This document shows, piece after piece, positions 39,673 through 48,410 of a DNA stretch of 64,000 nucleotides. Below the pieces are notes generated by a model that was given only the letters and a program-made list of their open reading frames with translations, was not told where the DNA came from and searched no databases. The DNA is from JASHPR01 sp963739645 (GTDB taxonomy: Bacteria > Actinomycetota > Actinomycetes > Streptosporangiales > Streptosporangiaceae). Every line of letters starts with the position of its first letter. The first letter of the stretch is position 1. The position numbers and the translations under genes were made by a program. Location of the stretch: contig CAVUBM010000059.1 in NCBI GenBank assembly GCA_963739645.1, positions 1 to 64,000 on the forward strand, written 5' to 3'.

Positions 39673-40596
39673 GTGACGACCCGCCGCGACGCGCCGATCT
39701 TCATCGACGGCCCCTGGTCGCACCGGTCGATCAGCGCCAATGGCACCCGGTTCCACGTCGCCGAGAGCGGGGACGGGCCGCTGGTGCTGCTGCTGCACGG
39801 CTTCCCCGAGTTCTGGTGGACCTGGCGCGAGCAGCTGTCCTCGCTGCAGGGTGCCGGCTACCGCGCGGTCGCCGTGGACCTGCGCGGGTACGGCGGCAGC
39901 GACAAGCCGCCCCGGGGCTACGACTTGATCACCGCGGCCTCTGACGCGGCCGGGCTGGTCCGCTCGCTGGGTGAGGCGAACGCGGTCATCGTCGGCCACG
40001 ACTGGGGCGGGCTGATCGCCTTCACCATGGCCACCTACTTCCCCAAGGTGGTCAGGCGCCTCGCGGTCGTCTCGGTCCCGCATCCGCTCCGGCTGCGCGC
40101 GGCCGTGCTGTCCGACCCGCTCGGCCAGGGCCGGCGCAGCGGGTACGCGCTGGGGTTCCAGCTCCCGCTGCTCCCGGAGCGCCAGCTGCTCAAGAACGGT
40201 GCGCAGCGGGTCGGGCGGATGCTGCGCACGTGGTCCGGACCGGGCTGGCCGGACCAGGAGACCGAACGCAACTACCGCGCCGCCATGTCCCTGCCCTCGG
40301 TAGCTCACTCCGCGCTTGAATACCACCGCTGGTTCATCCGGTCCCGCCTCCGGCCGGACGGGCTGCGGTACGCGCGCAGCATGCGGGCCCCGGTGCAGGC
40401 ACCGACCCTGCATCTGCACGGCTCCCTGGACAGCTGCGTGCTGCCCAGCGCGGCCCGGGGCTCCGGCCGGTACGTCGAGGCACCCTACCGGTGGCGCCTC
40501 CTGGACGGAGCCGGGCACTTCCCGCACGAGGAGACGCCCGAGCGCTTCGACGCCGAGCTCCGCGCCTGGCTGGCCGACCCGGAGCCGGAACGATGA
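39673..40596 (+). CDS. Alpha/beta hydrolase, epoxide-hydrolase-like
   Basis: 307 residues. The oxyanion motif LLLHGFPEFWWTWREQL and the nucleophile elbow VIVGHDWGGLIA with Asp as nucleophile point to epoxide or haloalkane hydrolase chemistry. The catalytic His is in DGAGHFPHEE. The start is a GTG at 39673. Its stop overlaps the DUF309 gene (ATGA). Substrate unknown. Confidence 0.88.
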   Translation: MTTRRDAPIFIDGPWSHRSISANGTRFHVAESGDGPLVLLLHGFPEFWWTWREQLSSLQGAGYRAVAVDLRGYGGSDKPPRGYDLITAASDAAGLVRSLGEANAVIVGHDWGGLIAFTMATYFPKVVRRLAVVSVPHPLRLRAAVLSDPLGQGRRSGYALGFQLPLLPERQLLKNGAQRVGRMLRTWSGPGWPDQETERNYRAAMSLPSVAHSALEYHRWFIRSRLRPDGLRYARSMRAPVQAPTLHLHGSLDSCVLPSAARGSGRYVEAPYRWRLLDGAGHFPHEETPERFDAELRAWLADPEPER

Positions 40597-41108
40597 CCGG
40601 GCCACGCCAGCCCGCGCGGGATCAGCCCGCACGGGGCCGGGACAGGGACACCGTCGGCCGCCCGCGCAACGCCCGGCCGCGCGATGCGCTCGGGCGGCCG
40701 CTGAGCCGTGACGCCGCAGGCGAGCCTCCGCTGCCCGACGACCTGACCCTGCCTCCCGACGCCGCGCTCGATCTCGCCCAGGAACTGATCGACTCCGGCC
40801 GGGCGTTCCGGGCCCACGAGGTGCTGGAGGCGTCGTGGAAGGCGGCGCCACCTGCCGAGCGCGACCTGTGGCAGGGGCTTGCGCAGGTCGCGGTGGGGCT
40901 GACCCACGTCCAGCGGGGCAATGCGCGCGGAGCCGTGGAGCTGCTGCGCCGGGGCGGTCGGCGGGTAGGCGGCTACGCGGACTCGGCGCCCTACGGTATC
41001 GGGGCCGCGGACGTCGCCCGCTTCGCCGCGGACCTGGCCGAACGCATCGAGCGCGAGGGCCTCGCCGCCGCGACCACACCCGAGCCGCAGCTCAAGCTGC
41101 GGCGTTAG
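40593..41108 (+). CDS. DUF309-family protein
   Basis: 171 residues. After a disordered Arg/Pro-rich first 40 residues the helical DUF309 core appears: AFRAHEVLEASWKAAPPAERDLWQGLAQVAVGLTHVQRGN. This family has a conserved HExxExxW-type motif (here HEVLEASW) and unknown function. The ATG overlaps the hydrolase stop, so the two are coupled. Confidence 0.85.
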   Translation: MTGPRQPARDQPARGRDRDTVGRPRNARPRDALGRPLSRDAAGEPPLPDDLTLPPDAALDLAQELIDSGRAFRAHEVLEASWKAAPPAERDLWQGLAQVAVGLTHVQRGNARGAVELLRRGGRRVGGYADSAPYGIGAADVARFAADLAERIEREGLAAATTPEPQLKLRR

Positions 41109-41120
41109 CCCGGGGGGGGG

Positions 41121-42314
41121 TCAGTCGCATCCCTGGGTGGAGACGCTCGCGGTGGCGTTCGCCCCCTTTTCGGCGTCGGCCTGCACCTCGGACGCGGTCA
41201 GCGCATACCCGGTGTGCGGGACCGAGATCGCCGCGGCGAACACGACGCCGTAGACCTGGCCCCCGGGGGTGAGCAGCGGGCCGCCGGAGTTGCCCGGCTC
41301 GACGATGGCCCTGACCGCGTAGATCTGGCGGGTCACCTGAGCCGACTGGTAGATGTCGGGGCTGGTGGCCTCCTCGGTGCCGCCGACGCGGGCGGGCACG
41401 GCGGTGAACGGCCCGTTCTCCGGGTACCCGGCCACGATCGCGTTGGCGCCGACCTGGGCCGGGCCGGTGAAGTGGAGCGGCTTGGGGAGCAGGCCCGGCA
41501 CGTAGAGGACGGCGAGGTCCCGCTGCGGGTCGTAGAGCACGACGCGGGCCCGGAACGGCCCGTGCTGGTCGTAGGTGGAGATCTGCGGCCCCTGGGTCAC
41601 GCCGGCCACCACGTGCGCGTTCGTGAGGATGTGGTCGCGCGCGTACACGAAGCCGGTGCCCTCGATCCGGTGCCCGCAGCTCGGCGCGACGCCATCGATC
41701 TTCACGATGCTTGGCCTGGCCGCTTGCAGCCCGCCGACCTGGAGGGCGGCCTCGCTCGGCGGGCCCACCGCCAGCGCGCCCTCGGCCCCGAGGGCCCCGA
41801 AGACCTGCGCGTACGGACCGCTGGACAGCAGACTGCGGAAGTCGGAGAACATGATGTTCGCGGTCGGCGGCATCAGCCGGTCCACGGCCCGGAGCACCGC
41901 GGAGTCGTTGACCTGCTGGGAAATGGCGGGGAACGGGGCGTAAGCCACCGCCGACCCGATCAGCCAGGCGATCAGGAGCACCGAGATCGCGCTGACCGCA
42001 GCACCGCCGACGGCGTCCACGACCGTGGCCGGACGCCAGGTCAGCCGGGACCTCAGCGCCACGCCCAGGCCCGAGGCGATCAGCTGGCCGATCATCGCGG
42101 CCAGGAAGACCACGGCGATCGCGGCCACAGCCTGCCAGGCCGGGTTCATGGTGATGGAACGGGCGATCCGGGGGCCGAACAGGGCGCCGATCGCGCCGCC
42201 TCCGATGAACCCGGCGAAGCTCAGCACGCCGATAATGAACCCCTGCCGGTACCCGGCCACGCCGAACGCAACGACGAGCACGATCAGTATTAGGTCCAGC
42301 AAATCGCCCGGCAC
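41121..42314 (-). CDS. MarP-like membrane serine protease with CvpA domain
   Basis: 397 residues. Four N-terminal membrane helices form a CvpA-type domain (residues 1-125). The periplasmic trypsin-like domain has the catalytic His in ILTNAHVVAG, Asp in DPQRDLAVLYV and Ser in VEPGNSGGPLL. Cys in PSCGHRIEG and the terminal TQGCD may form the redox disulfide known for Mycobacterium MarP. MarP helps resist acid and oxidative stress. The start is a GTG at 42314. Confidence 0.9.
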   Translation of the reverse strand: MPGDLLDLILIVLVVAFGVAGYRQGFIIGVLSFAGFIGGGAIGALFGPRIARSITMNPAWQAVAAIAVVFLAAMIGQLIASGLGVALRSRLTWRPATVVDAVGGAAVSAISVLLIAWLIGSAVAYAPFPAISQQVNDSAVLRAVDRLMPPTANIMFSDFRSLLSSGPYAQVFGALGAEGALAVGPPSEAALQVGGLQAARPSIVKIDGVAPSCGHRIEGTGFVYARDHILTNAHVVAGVTQGPQISTYDQHGPFRARVVLYDPQRDLAVLYVPGLLPKPLHFTGPAQVGANAIVAGYPENGPFTAVPARVGGTEEATSPDIYQSAQVTRQIYAVRAIVEPGNSGGPLLTPGGQVYGVVFAAAISVPHTGYALTASEVQADAEKGANATASVSTQGCD

Positions 42315-42467
42315 GAGCCCAACCGTATAGCGCGATTGGAGGTAAGAGGGCCAGGCACGGAAACGCGGGAAACCCGTCGCGGGGATGCCCGGGCTGGTGC
42401 GCTGGCGAACCCGAGAGCGCGCTGCATCCAGGCCGAGAATTCGCTGCGGACAGTCCCGGAAACTCCT

Positions 42468-43130
42468 TCAGGCGCTGCGGTCCGGGGCGCCCGCCGCGGC
42501 CTGCAGAACCTCGGGCGGCAGGTCCTCGATCAGCCCGGCATTCCACGGGCGTTCCCAGCCGCCAATGGCGAGCAGCCGGTCCAGGATCATCGCGGTGAAG
42601 CCCCACACCAGCATCGAGCGGACCCGGAACGCGGGCCCGGCATCCCCGGACGGGTAACGGAGGGTCACCCGGTTGGCCGGATCGGCCAGCTCCGAGATCG
42701 GCACCCGGGCCACAGCCGCGATCTCCATCGGGTCGCCGGGTTCCACCGGAGCGGGCTGGCGCCACCAGGCCAGCACCGGGGTCACCGAGAACCCGCTCCG
42801 CGCGATGAAGAGCTCCGGCAGCACGGCGATCACCTGCACGCCGGCGGGATCCACGCGGGCCTCCTCGGCGGCCTCGCGCAGCGCCGCGGCGACCACGCCG
42901 TCGTCGGACTCGTCGATGGCACCACCAGGGAATGCGGGCTGCCCGGCATGCCGGCGCAGCCCGGGGCTTCGCTGCACGAGCAGCAGATCGGGTCCCTGGG
43001 GCCCGTCGCCGAACAGAATGAGCACCGCGGAGGGACGGCCGCCGCCGGGCGGTGGCCGCAGCGGGAGCGGCACGGTCATGCCGACCGCCGACTCGGCCAG
43101 CTGGGTCAGCCAGGCGGGAGGGCCGGTCAC
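42468..43130 (-). CDS. NUDIX hydrolase, CoA pyrophosphatase-like
   Basis: 220 residues. The NUDIX box is GGAIDESDDGVVAAALREAAEEA, preceded by RSPGLRRHAGQPAFPGG, which is the extended signature of CoA-diphosphohydrolases (UPF0035). It would cleave CoA or its derivatives. The GTG at 43130 overlaps the nth stop by 4 bp, so translation is coupled. Confidence 0.9.
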   Translation of the reverse strand: MTGPPAWLTQLAESAVGMTVPLPLRPPPGGGRPSAVLILFGDGPQGPDLLLVQRSPGLRRHAGQPAFPGGAIDESDDGVVAAALREAAEEARVDPAGVQVIAVLPELFIARSGFSVTPVLAWWRQPAPVEPGDPMEIAAVARVPISELADPANRVTLRYPSGDAGPAFRVRSMLVWGFTAMILDRLLAIGGWERPWNAGLIEDLPPEVLQAAAGAPDRSA

Positions 43131-43834
43131 GAGAACGGCCCAGGCTTGACCAGCTTGGCCGCGACCACCGGGTCGGTCGGCCCCTCGCCGTAGGACGGGC
43201 AGAGGGCGGCCAGCCCGCAGGCCCCGCAGGCGGGTCTGCGGGCGTGACACACCCGCCTGCCGTGCCAGATCATGCGCTGCGACAGGTCGGTCCAGTCCCG
43301 TTTCGGGAACAGCGAGCCCACCTCCTGCTCGACCTTGTCCGGGTCGGTCTGCGTGGTCCAGCCGAAGCGCCGGGACAGCCGGCCGAAGTGGGTGTCCACG
43401 GTGATGCCCGGCACACCGAACGCGTTGCCGAGCACCACGTTGGCCGTCTTCCTGCCCACCCCCGGCAAGGTGACCAGATCCCGCAGCCGGGGCGGCACCT
43501 CCCCGCCGAACCGGTCGCACAGCGCCTGCCCGACGCCGATGATGCTCGTGGTCTTGGCGCGGAAGAACCCGGTCGGCTGGATGATCTTCTCGATGTCGTC
43601 GCGGTCGGCGGACGCGTAGTCCGCCGCCGTGCGGTAGCGCGCGAAGAGTGTGCGTGTGACCTGGTTGACCAGCCGGTCGGTGGTCTGGGCCGACAGGATC
43701 GTCGCCATCAGGAGCTCAAGCGGGTTGGTGAAGTCCAGCTCGGGTTTGGCGTCCGGGTAGAGGGCAGCGAGCTCGCGGCCGATGCGGCGGGCCCGCCGCA
43801 CCAGCGCCGTACGTGACGGGGAATCCTGGGGCAC
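43127..43834 (-). CDS. nth: Endonuclease III
   Basis: 235 residues. The helix-hairpin-helix is LPGVGRKTANVVLGNAF, the catalytic Lys being in that loop region, and the catalytic Asp in TVDTHFGRLSRR. A [4Fe-4S] site is formed by C-x6-C-x2-C-x5-C in CHARRPACGACGLAALC. It removes oxidised pyrimidines and nicks the abasic site. It forms an operon with the NUDIX gene. Confidence 0.96.
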   Translation of the reverse strand: MPQDSPSRTALVRRARRIGRELAALYPDAKPELDFTNPLELLMATILSAQTTDRLVNQVTRTLFARYRTAADYASADRDDIEKIIQPTGFFRAKTTSIIGVGQALCDRFGGEVPPRLRDLVTLPGVGRKTANVVLGNAFGVPGITVDTHFGRLSRRFGWTTQTDPDKVEQEVGSLFPKRDWTDLSQRMIWHGRRVCHARRPACGACGLAALCPSYGEGPTDPVVAAKLVKPGPFS

Positions 43835-43843
43835 GGCCCCAGC

Positions 43844-44617
43844 CTATTGACTGGGACCCATGCCGCGCACTGGACGCATGCCGTGGACCGCACAGAGCCA
43901 CGGCCGGAACGGCCCGGGCGAGAACCCGCTGCTGACGGCCGTATCGTCCAGGTGCCGCCCGAGCACCACGACCGCGACCGACCGCGCGCCCGCCAGCCTG
44001 AGGGCGGCCGCGGCGCTGGTCGCGCTGGATCCCGATGTCCAGGTGTCGTCCAGCAGCAGGACGGCCGCCCCGGGCAGCCGTCCGCACTGAAAGCGGCCGG
44101 GATCGGGGTCGCAGGCCTCCTTTCCGTCGCGATACGCGAGGGACAGGCGGACCCACGGCAGCGCCAGGTAGGGCTCGACCATGGCCCGCAGCGGATGCGC
44201 CCCAGGCCGTCCGCGCCTGCTCGGGACGACGGCGACGCAGGCCGGCCCCGCCATCCCGGCGTAGCGCCATACGCACGGCCCGTGATCGCGCAGGAAGACC
44301 AGCAGCAGCGAGCGCAGCGCGTCCCTGGCCGCCGGGGCGCCGGGGCGGCCGGACTTGTACAGCCACAGGTTCGTGGCGTGCGGGCTGCCCTTCTCGGCGT
44401 AGGCGACCGGTGCCACCACGTCAGGCAGCAGGCCAGGCAGGTACTCGCGGTGCAGGTAGCAGGGATAGCAGCGGCGGCTCCCCGGCCGGGCCGGGCCCCG
44501 GCAGAACACGCAGAGCCCGGCGCCGCCCGGCCACGGCGCGGTTAACTGCGCAGCCTGGCCGCAGGCCCGGTGGCGGAGCCGCGGCCAGGCGTCAGGATCG
44601 CGCGGCGCTGGCGGCAT
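43844..44617 (-). CDS. ComF-like phosphoribosyltransferase
   Basis: 257 residues. An N-terminal zinc-ribbon-like set of Cys (CVFCRGPARPGSRRCYPC) is followed by a type I PRTase domain with the PRPP-binding loop VLLLDDTWTSGSSATSAAAAL. The ComF group is tied to DNA uptake in Gram-positive bacteria, but its chemical role is unclear. It lies 9 bp before nth in the same direction. Confidence 0.8.
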   Translation of the reverse strand: MPPAPRDPDAWPRLRHRACGQAAQLTAPWPGGAGLCVFCRGPARPGSRRCYPCYLHREYLPGLLPDVVAPVAYAEKGSPHATNLWLYKSGRPGAPAARDALRSLLLVFLRDHGPCVWRYAGMAGPACVAVVPSRRGRPGAHPLRAMVEPYLALPWVRLSLAYRDGKEACDPDPGRFQCGRLPGAAVLLLDDTWTSGSSATSAAAALRLAGARSVAVVVLGRHLDDTAVSSGFSPGPFRPWLCAVHGMRPVRGMGPSQ

Positions 44618-44685
44618 GAGCGTGAGGCTACGCCCCGGCGCTGACGTTATGCCTGCGCAGACAGAGCGGTGCAGGAACCCTGAGC

Positions 44686-44703
44686 AAGCTCACAGCTGAG
44701 CTT
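44686..44703. promoter_or_regulatory. Perfect inverted repeat upstream of membrane protein genes
   Basis: AAGCTCA-CAGC-TGAGCTT is a perfect 7-bp inverted repeat in the 155-bp gap between two divergent genes, 70 bp before the membrane protein start. It is a good operator candidate for either gene. Confidence 0.5.
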
Positions 44704-44772
44704 CGATGTAACCCGTGCCCGGGCTCCGGTATCCTCACCAGGGCAGATTTATGCCAGCCACCCGCCAATCGG

Positions 44773-46446
44773 ATGCCCTTGATGCGAATGCCAAAGACAG
44801 CCGCGGGGTCGGCGACCCCCGCCGGGACCGGACAGGGCACCGGTCCGGCCGCGCCGGCCGCGCCCGGAGCTCGCCTGCACCGGGTCCGCGGGCTGGGCCG
44901 GCTGGCCCGGCGGCACTGGCTGATGACGATCCTGCTGCTGGCCGGGCTGGTGCTGCGGCTGCTCGCGCAGCTCGCCTACCGGCCCGCGCTGCTGTACATC
45001 GATTCGCTCAAGTACCTGTACAACGCCTGGGCCGGCACCGATCCGCTTGGGTACAAGGGCGTGCTCAAGGCCATCTTGCTGGTCGGCAACGTACAGACGG
45101 TCACGGGCGTCCAGCACGTGGTCGGGCTGGCCATAGGCGTGGCCATCTACGCCGTGCTCCTGCGCCGCGGGGCGCCGCGCTGGCTGGGGGCGGTGGCCGC
45201 CGCGCCGGTCCTGCTCGACGCCTACGAGCTGCAGATCGAGCAGACCATCATGCCCGACGTGTGGTTCGAGGCCCTGATCGTGGCCGGCCTGGTCCTGCTG
45301 CTGTGGCAGCGCAGGCCGCGGGCCTGGACCATCGCCCTGGCCGGAATTCTGCTGGGGCTGTCGGCCACGGTGGCCCAGATAGGCGAGATCCTGGTCGTGC
45401 CCGCCGTGGTCTACGTGGTGGTGGCGGCGGGCGGCTGGCGCCGCGCGATCGCCAGCGCCGCGCTGATGGGCGTGGCCTTCGCGCTGCCGATCGTGAGCTA
45501 CATGAGCATCTCCGAGGCGATCAACGGGCACTTCTGGCTGTCGCGCTCCGGAACCTCGATCATCTACGGCCGGGTCGCCGAGGCGGCCGACTGCGCGACG
45601 CTCCGGGTGCCGGCCATCGAGCGCTCCCTGTGCCCGACACCCAGGCAGAAGCGACTTGGCGCGGACGGCCTTGATCACGATGTCACGTCCCCGCTCAACC
45701 AGTTCGTGGCGCCGTTCGGCACCCGGGAGTCCCCCTACGTTTCCCGCTTCACCAAGGCGGTCATCACCCAGCAGCCGATGCGGGTGGCTGGTGCGATCGC
45801 CAGCGACACCATCCGGCTGTTCGCCCTGCACCGGGTCACGGTCCCGGGCGATACCCCGCTCTGGCGCTGGCAGTTCCAGGGCAACTACCCCAGCTACCAG
45901 AACTACATCCGCACCAACGCCGACAACGTGATCATCGTGGGGCTGAAGGTGCCGAACACGCCCTCGGCCTACACCTACGAACCACTCAACCCGTCCATGG
46001 GCGGCAAGGCGATCGTGATCCGGCCGCTCGCGAAGTTCCTGCGGTCCTACCAGCAGAACGGCGGTTACACACCGGGCCCGCTCTACCTGCTCGCGACCGT
46101 GGCCGGTGTGCTGGGCTCGCTCACCCTGCTCCGCCGCCGCAGGCTCGCCGAGCCCCTCCCGTCCCGCCCCGTCACCGACCGTGACCAGGCTTTCGCCTGC
46201 TTCCTGTTCCTCATCACCCCGGTGGTGCTCCTGCTCGCCTCCGACATCCCCGAGTTCTCCTGGCGCTACCAGCTCCCGGCGATCGTGACCCTCCCGCCCG
46301 CCGGTGCGCTCGGGATCGCCGTCATCATCGCCTGGATGAGGGGCCGTAAGCCCGCTCCGGACGGGACAACCTCCAGGCCGACCGCCTCCGACCCGGCGTC
46401 CCCGGGCGCCCCGCCCGCGCCGGATCCGGCCACGCCCGCGCGGTGA
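44773..46446 (+). CDS. Polytopic membrane protein, GT-C-like, copy A
   Basis: 557 residues with about ten membrane helices. Helix 1 (HWLMTILLLAGLVLRLLAQLAY) is followed by an outside acidic loop YIDSLKYLYNAWAGTDP, where GT-C glycosyltransferases carry their catalytic Asp. Other marks are LLDAYELQIEQTIMPDVWFEALIV and an outside loop with two Cys (ADCATLRVPAIERSLC). A glycosyltransferase using a polyprenyl-phosphate sugar is the best guess, not proven. The start is uncertain among ATGs at 44773, 44782 and 44788. It overlaps copy B by 4 bp. Confidence 0.75.
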   Translation: MPLMRMPKTAAGSATPAGTGQGTGPAAPAAPGARLHRVRGLGRLARRHWLMTILLLAGLVLRLLAQLAYRPALLYIDSLKYLYNAWAGTDPLGYKGVLKAILLVGNVQTVTGVQHVVGLAIGVAIYAVLLRRGAPRWLGAVAAAPVLLDAYELQIEQTIMPDVWFEALIVAGLVLLLWQRRPRAWTIALAGILLGLSATVAQIGEILVVPAVVYVVVAAGGWRRAIASAALMGVAFALPIVSYMSISEAINGHFWLSRSGTSIIYGRVAEAADCATLRVPAIERSLCPTPRQKRLGADGLDHDVTSPLNQFVAPFGTRESPYVSRFTKAVITQQPMRVAGAIASDTIRLFALHRVTVPGDTPLWRWQFQGNYPSYQNYIRTNADNVIIVGLKVPNTPSAYTYEPLNPSMGGKAIVIRPLAKFLRSYQQNGGYTPGPLYLLATVAGVLGSLTLLRRRRLAEPLPSRPVTDRDQAFACFLFLITPVVLLLASDIPEFSWRYQLPAIVTLPPAGALGIAVIIAWMRGRKPAPDGTTSRPTASDPASPGAPPAPDPATPAR

Positions 46447-47938
46447 CTCGCACCGTCCGGGGCGACAGCCCGGTGGACTCGCCGCTGCGGCGGCACGCAT
46501 ACGCGCGGTCGCTGCTGACGGCGCTGCGGCGGCACTGGCTGATCGCGGCTCTGGTCCTCGCTGGGCTGCTGCTGCGGACGGGCGCCGAGATTGCCTACCG
46601 CCCGGTCCTGTTCTATATCGACAGCACGAAGTACCTGTACCACGCGGCGGCCAACGATCCGGTCGGCTACCGGGTGCCGCTCAGGCTGATCCTGCTGGCC
46701 GGCAACCTGGACACGGTCGCCGCCGTACAGCATCTGCTCGGCCTGGCCATGGGCGTGGCCAGCTACGCCGTGCTGGTGCGGCGCGGCGTGCCGCGCTGGC
46801 TGGCGGCGCTGGCCGCCGCGCCGGTCCTGCTCGACGCCTACGAACTGCAGATCGAGCAGACCATCATGCCCGACGTGTGGTTCGAGGCCCTGATCGTGAC
46901 CGGCCTGGTCCTGCTGCTGTGGCGGCCCAGGACGCCCGCCTGGGCCATCGCCCTGGGCGGGATCGCGCTCGGCCTGTCGGCCACGGTGGCCCAGGTGGGC
47001 CAGATCCTGGTGCTGCCCGCGGTGATCTACGTGGTAGCCGCGGCGGGCGGCTGGCGCCGCGCGATCGCCGGCGCCGCGCTGATGTGCGTGTCCTTCGCGG
47101 TGCCGATCCTCACCTACATGAGCATCTCAGCCGCCGTCACCGGACACTTCTGGCTATCCCACTCCGGGAGCACGACCCTGTACGGCCGGGCCGCCGCGGC
47201 CGCCGACTGCGCCACGCTTAGCCTGCCCGCCGCGCAGCGCCCGCTGTGCCCGACGCCCAGCCAGAAGGCGCTCGGCGCCGATGGCCTTGAGCACAGCCCG
47301 CGCTCCCCGCTCCGGCCCTACTATGCCCATCTTCCCAGCTCCGAGGCTTCCCGCACGGTCTCGGCCTTCAACCGGGCGGTGTTCACGCAGCAGCCAGGGC
47401 GGGTGGTTTCTGCCATCGCAGGCGACGCCGTGAAGCTGTTCGCCCTGACCAGGAACACCAGCCCGGGTGACACCCCGATCTGGCGCTGGCAGTTCCAGAC
47501 CAGCTATCCCTACTGGCTGCACGCGTCGCCCGGCCAGGTCAGGTCGGTGATCAGCGACTTCGGCGGCGGCCAGCCGGTCGTGGTGAAGCCGCTGGCCGCG
47601 GCCCTGCGCTCGTACCAGCTCGGCGGCGGCTTCACCCCCGGCCCGGTATACGCCCTCGCGGCCGTGGCCGCCTGATCGGCTCGCTCAGCCTGATCAGGGG
47701 GCGGGGCAGCCGCCGCACCACGGGACAGCGCCAGGTGGCCCTGGCCTGCCTGTTGTTCTTCCTGGCCGGGGCGGCCGTGCTGATCGTCTCCGACGTGTTC
47801 GAGTTCTCCTGGCGCTACCAGCTTCCCGCCCTGGTCACGCTCCCGGCCGCCGGGGCGCTCGGGATCACGGCCATCGTCGGCCGGCTCCGCCCGTCGGGTC
47901 AGGCGAGGCGGCCCAGCACAGACTCAACCGCCCCGTGA
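46443..47938 (+). CDS. Polytopic membrane protein, GT-C-like, copy B (one frame break)
   Basis: Paralogue of copy A with the same YIDSTKYLYHAA loop, the identical stretch DAYELQIEQTIMPDVWFEAL and the paired Cys (ADCATLSLPAAQRPLC). The frame changes near 47670 (GPVYALAAVAG then LIGSLSLIRG), after which the last two helices and VFEFSWRYQLPALVTLPAAGALG follow as in copy A. The GTG at 46443 overlaps the copy A stop. The pair is a tandem duplication and may form a heterodimer or act on related substrates. Confidence 0.75.
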
Positions 47939-48208
47939 TCAGGCCGCGCGTGTCCCTTCCCTGGCCCCCGCCGCGCGGCGGACGAGCACGTCCGTGACGC
48001 CGCTCGCAGCCTCGCCGAGACCTCCGAAGCCGCCGCTCGAGACTCGGCGGACGACCATCTCGGCCGCGGTGACCGCCTCGCCGGCCAGCCTGCGCACCTC
48101 GGGCGAGGTCCTGATCGAGTGCCAGGAGGAACGCATCCGCTCCAGGCCGTCACGCCCCTCCCGCGTGCCGACCAGGTAGCCGGCCACGAATCCCAGTATT
48201 GTCTCCAT
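47939..48208 (-). CDS. Small membrane-associated protein, unknown
   Basis: 89 residues. The start METILGFVAGYLVGTREGRDGLERM is a short hydrophobic Gly-rich helix followed by a long amphipathic helix, much like YtxH/GvpP-type stress proteins. It is the last gene of the leftward hydrogenase-side set and converges on membrane protein B with no gap. Its link to the hydrogenase is by position only. Confidence 0.65.
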   Translation of the reverse strand: METILGFVAGYLVGTREGRDGLERMRSSWHSIRTSPEVRRLAGEAVTAAEMVVRRVSSGGFGGLGEAASGVTDVLVRRAAGAREGTRAA

Positions 48209-48249
48209 GATCCCCTGCCTCGCGTCGTTGCCGGATCAGTGCGCCCGCA

Positions 48250-48354
48250 TCACATCTCGCGGAGTTCGAGATAACGCTTGATGTCGGGCAGCGACTGCAC
48301 GATCACCGCCAGCACGGCGGCCAGCAGGGCCGCCTTGATCAGCCTGCTGATCAT
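48250..48354 (-). CDS. 34-residue membrane peptide (DUF6893-like)
   Basis: The peptide MISRLIKAALLAAVLAVIVQ followed by SLPDIKRYLELREM is one membrane helix with a short charged tail. A perfect AAGGAGG site lies 5 bases before the ATG (48360-48366 on the + strand as CCTCCTT), which makes translation very likely. It resembles the tiny actinobacterial proteins I know as DUF6893, several of which sit in hydrogenase loci. It may be a membrane anchor or assembly factor for the enzyme. Confidence 0.75.
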   Translation of the reverse strand: MISRLIKAALLAAVLAVIVQSLPDIKRYLELREM

Positions 48355-48410
48355 GTTGTCCTCCTTGGACAGTTGGTGGGCCGCGAACCCCCCGTGGGCC
48401 GCGGTGAAGC

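Noticed and set aside
44749..46500. 583-codon open frame on the - strand opposite the membrane protein gene
   Set aside because: Composition is that of antisense text and it runs through both ends of a convincing membrane protein.
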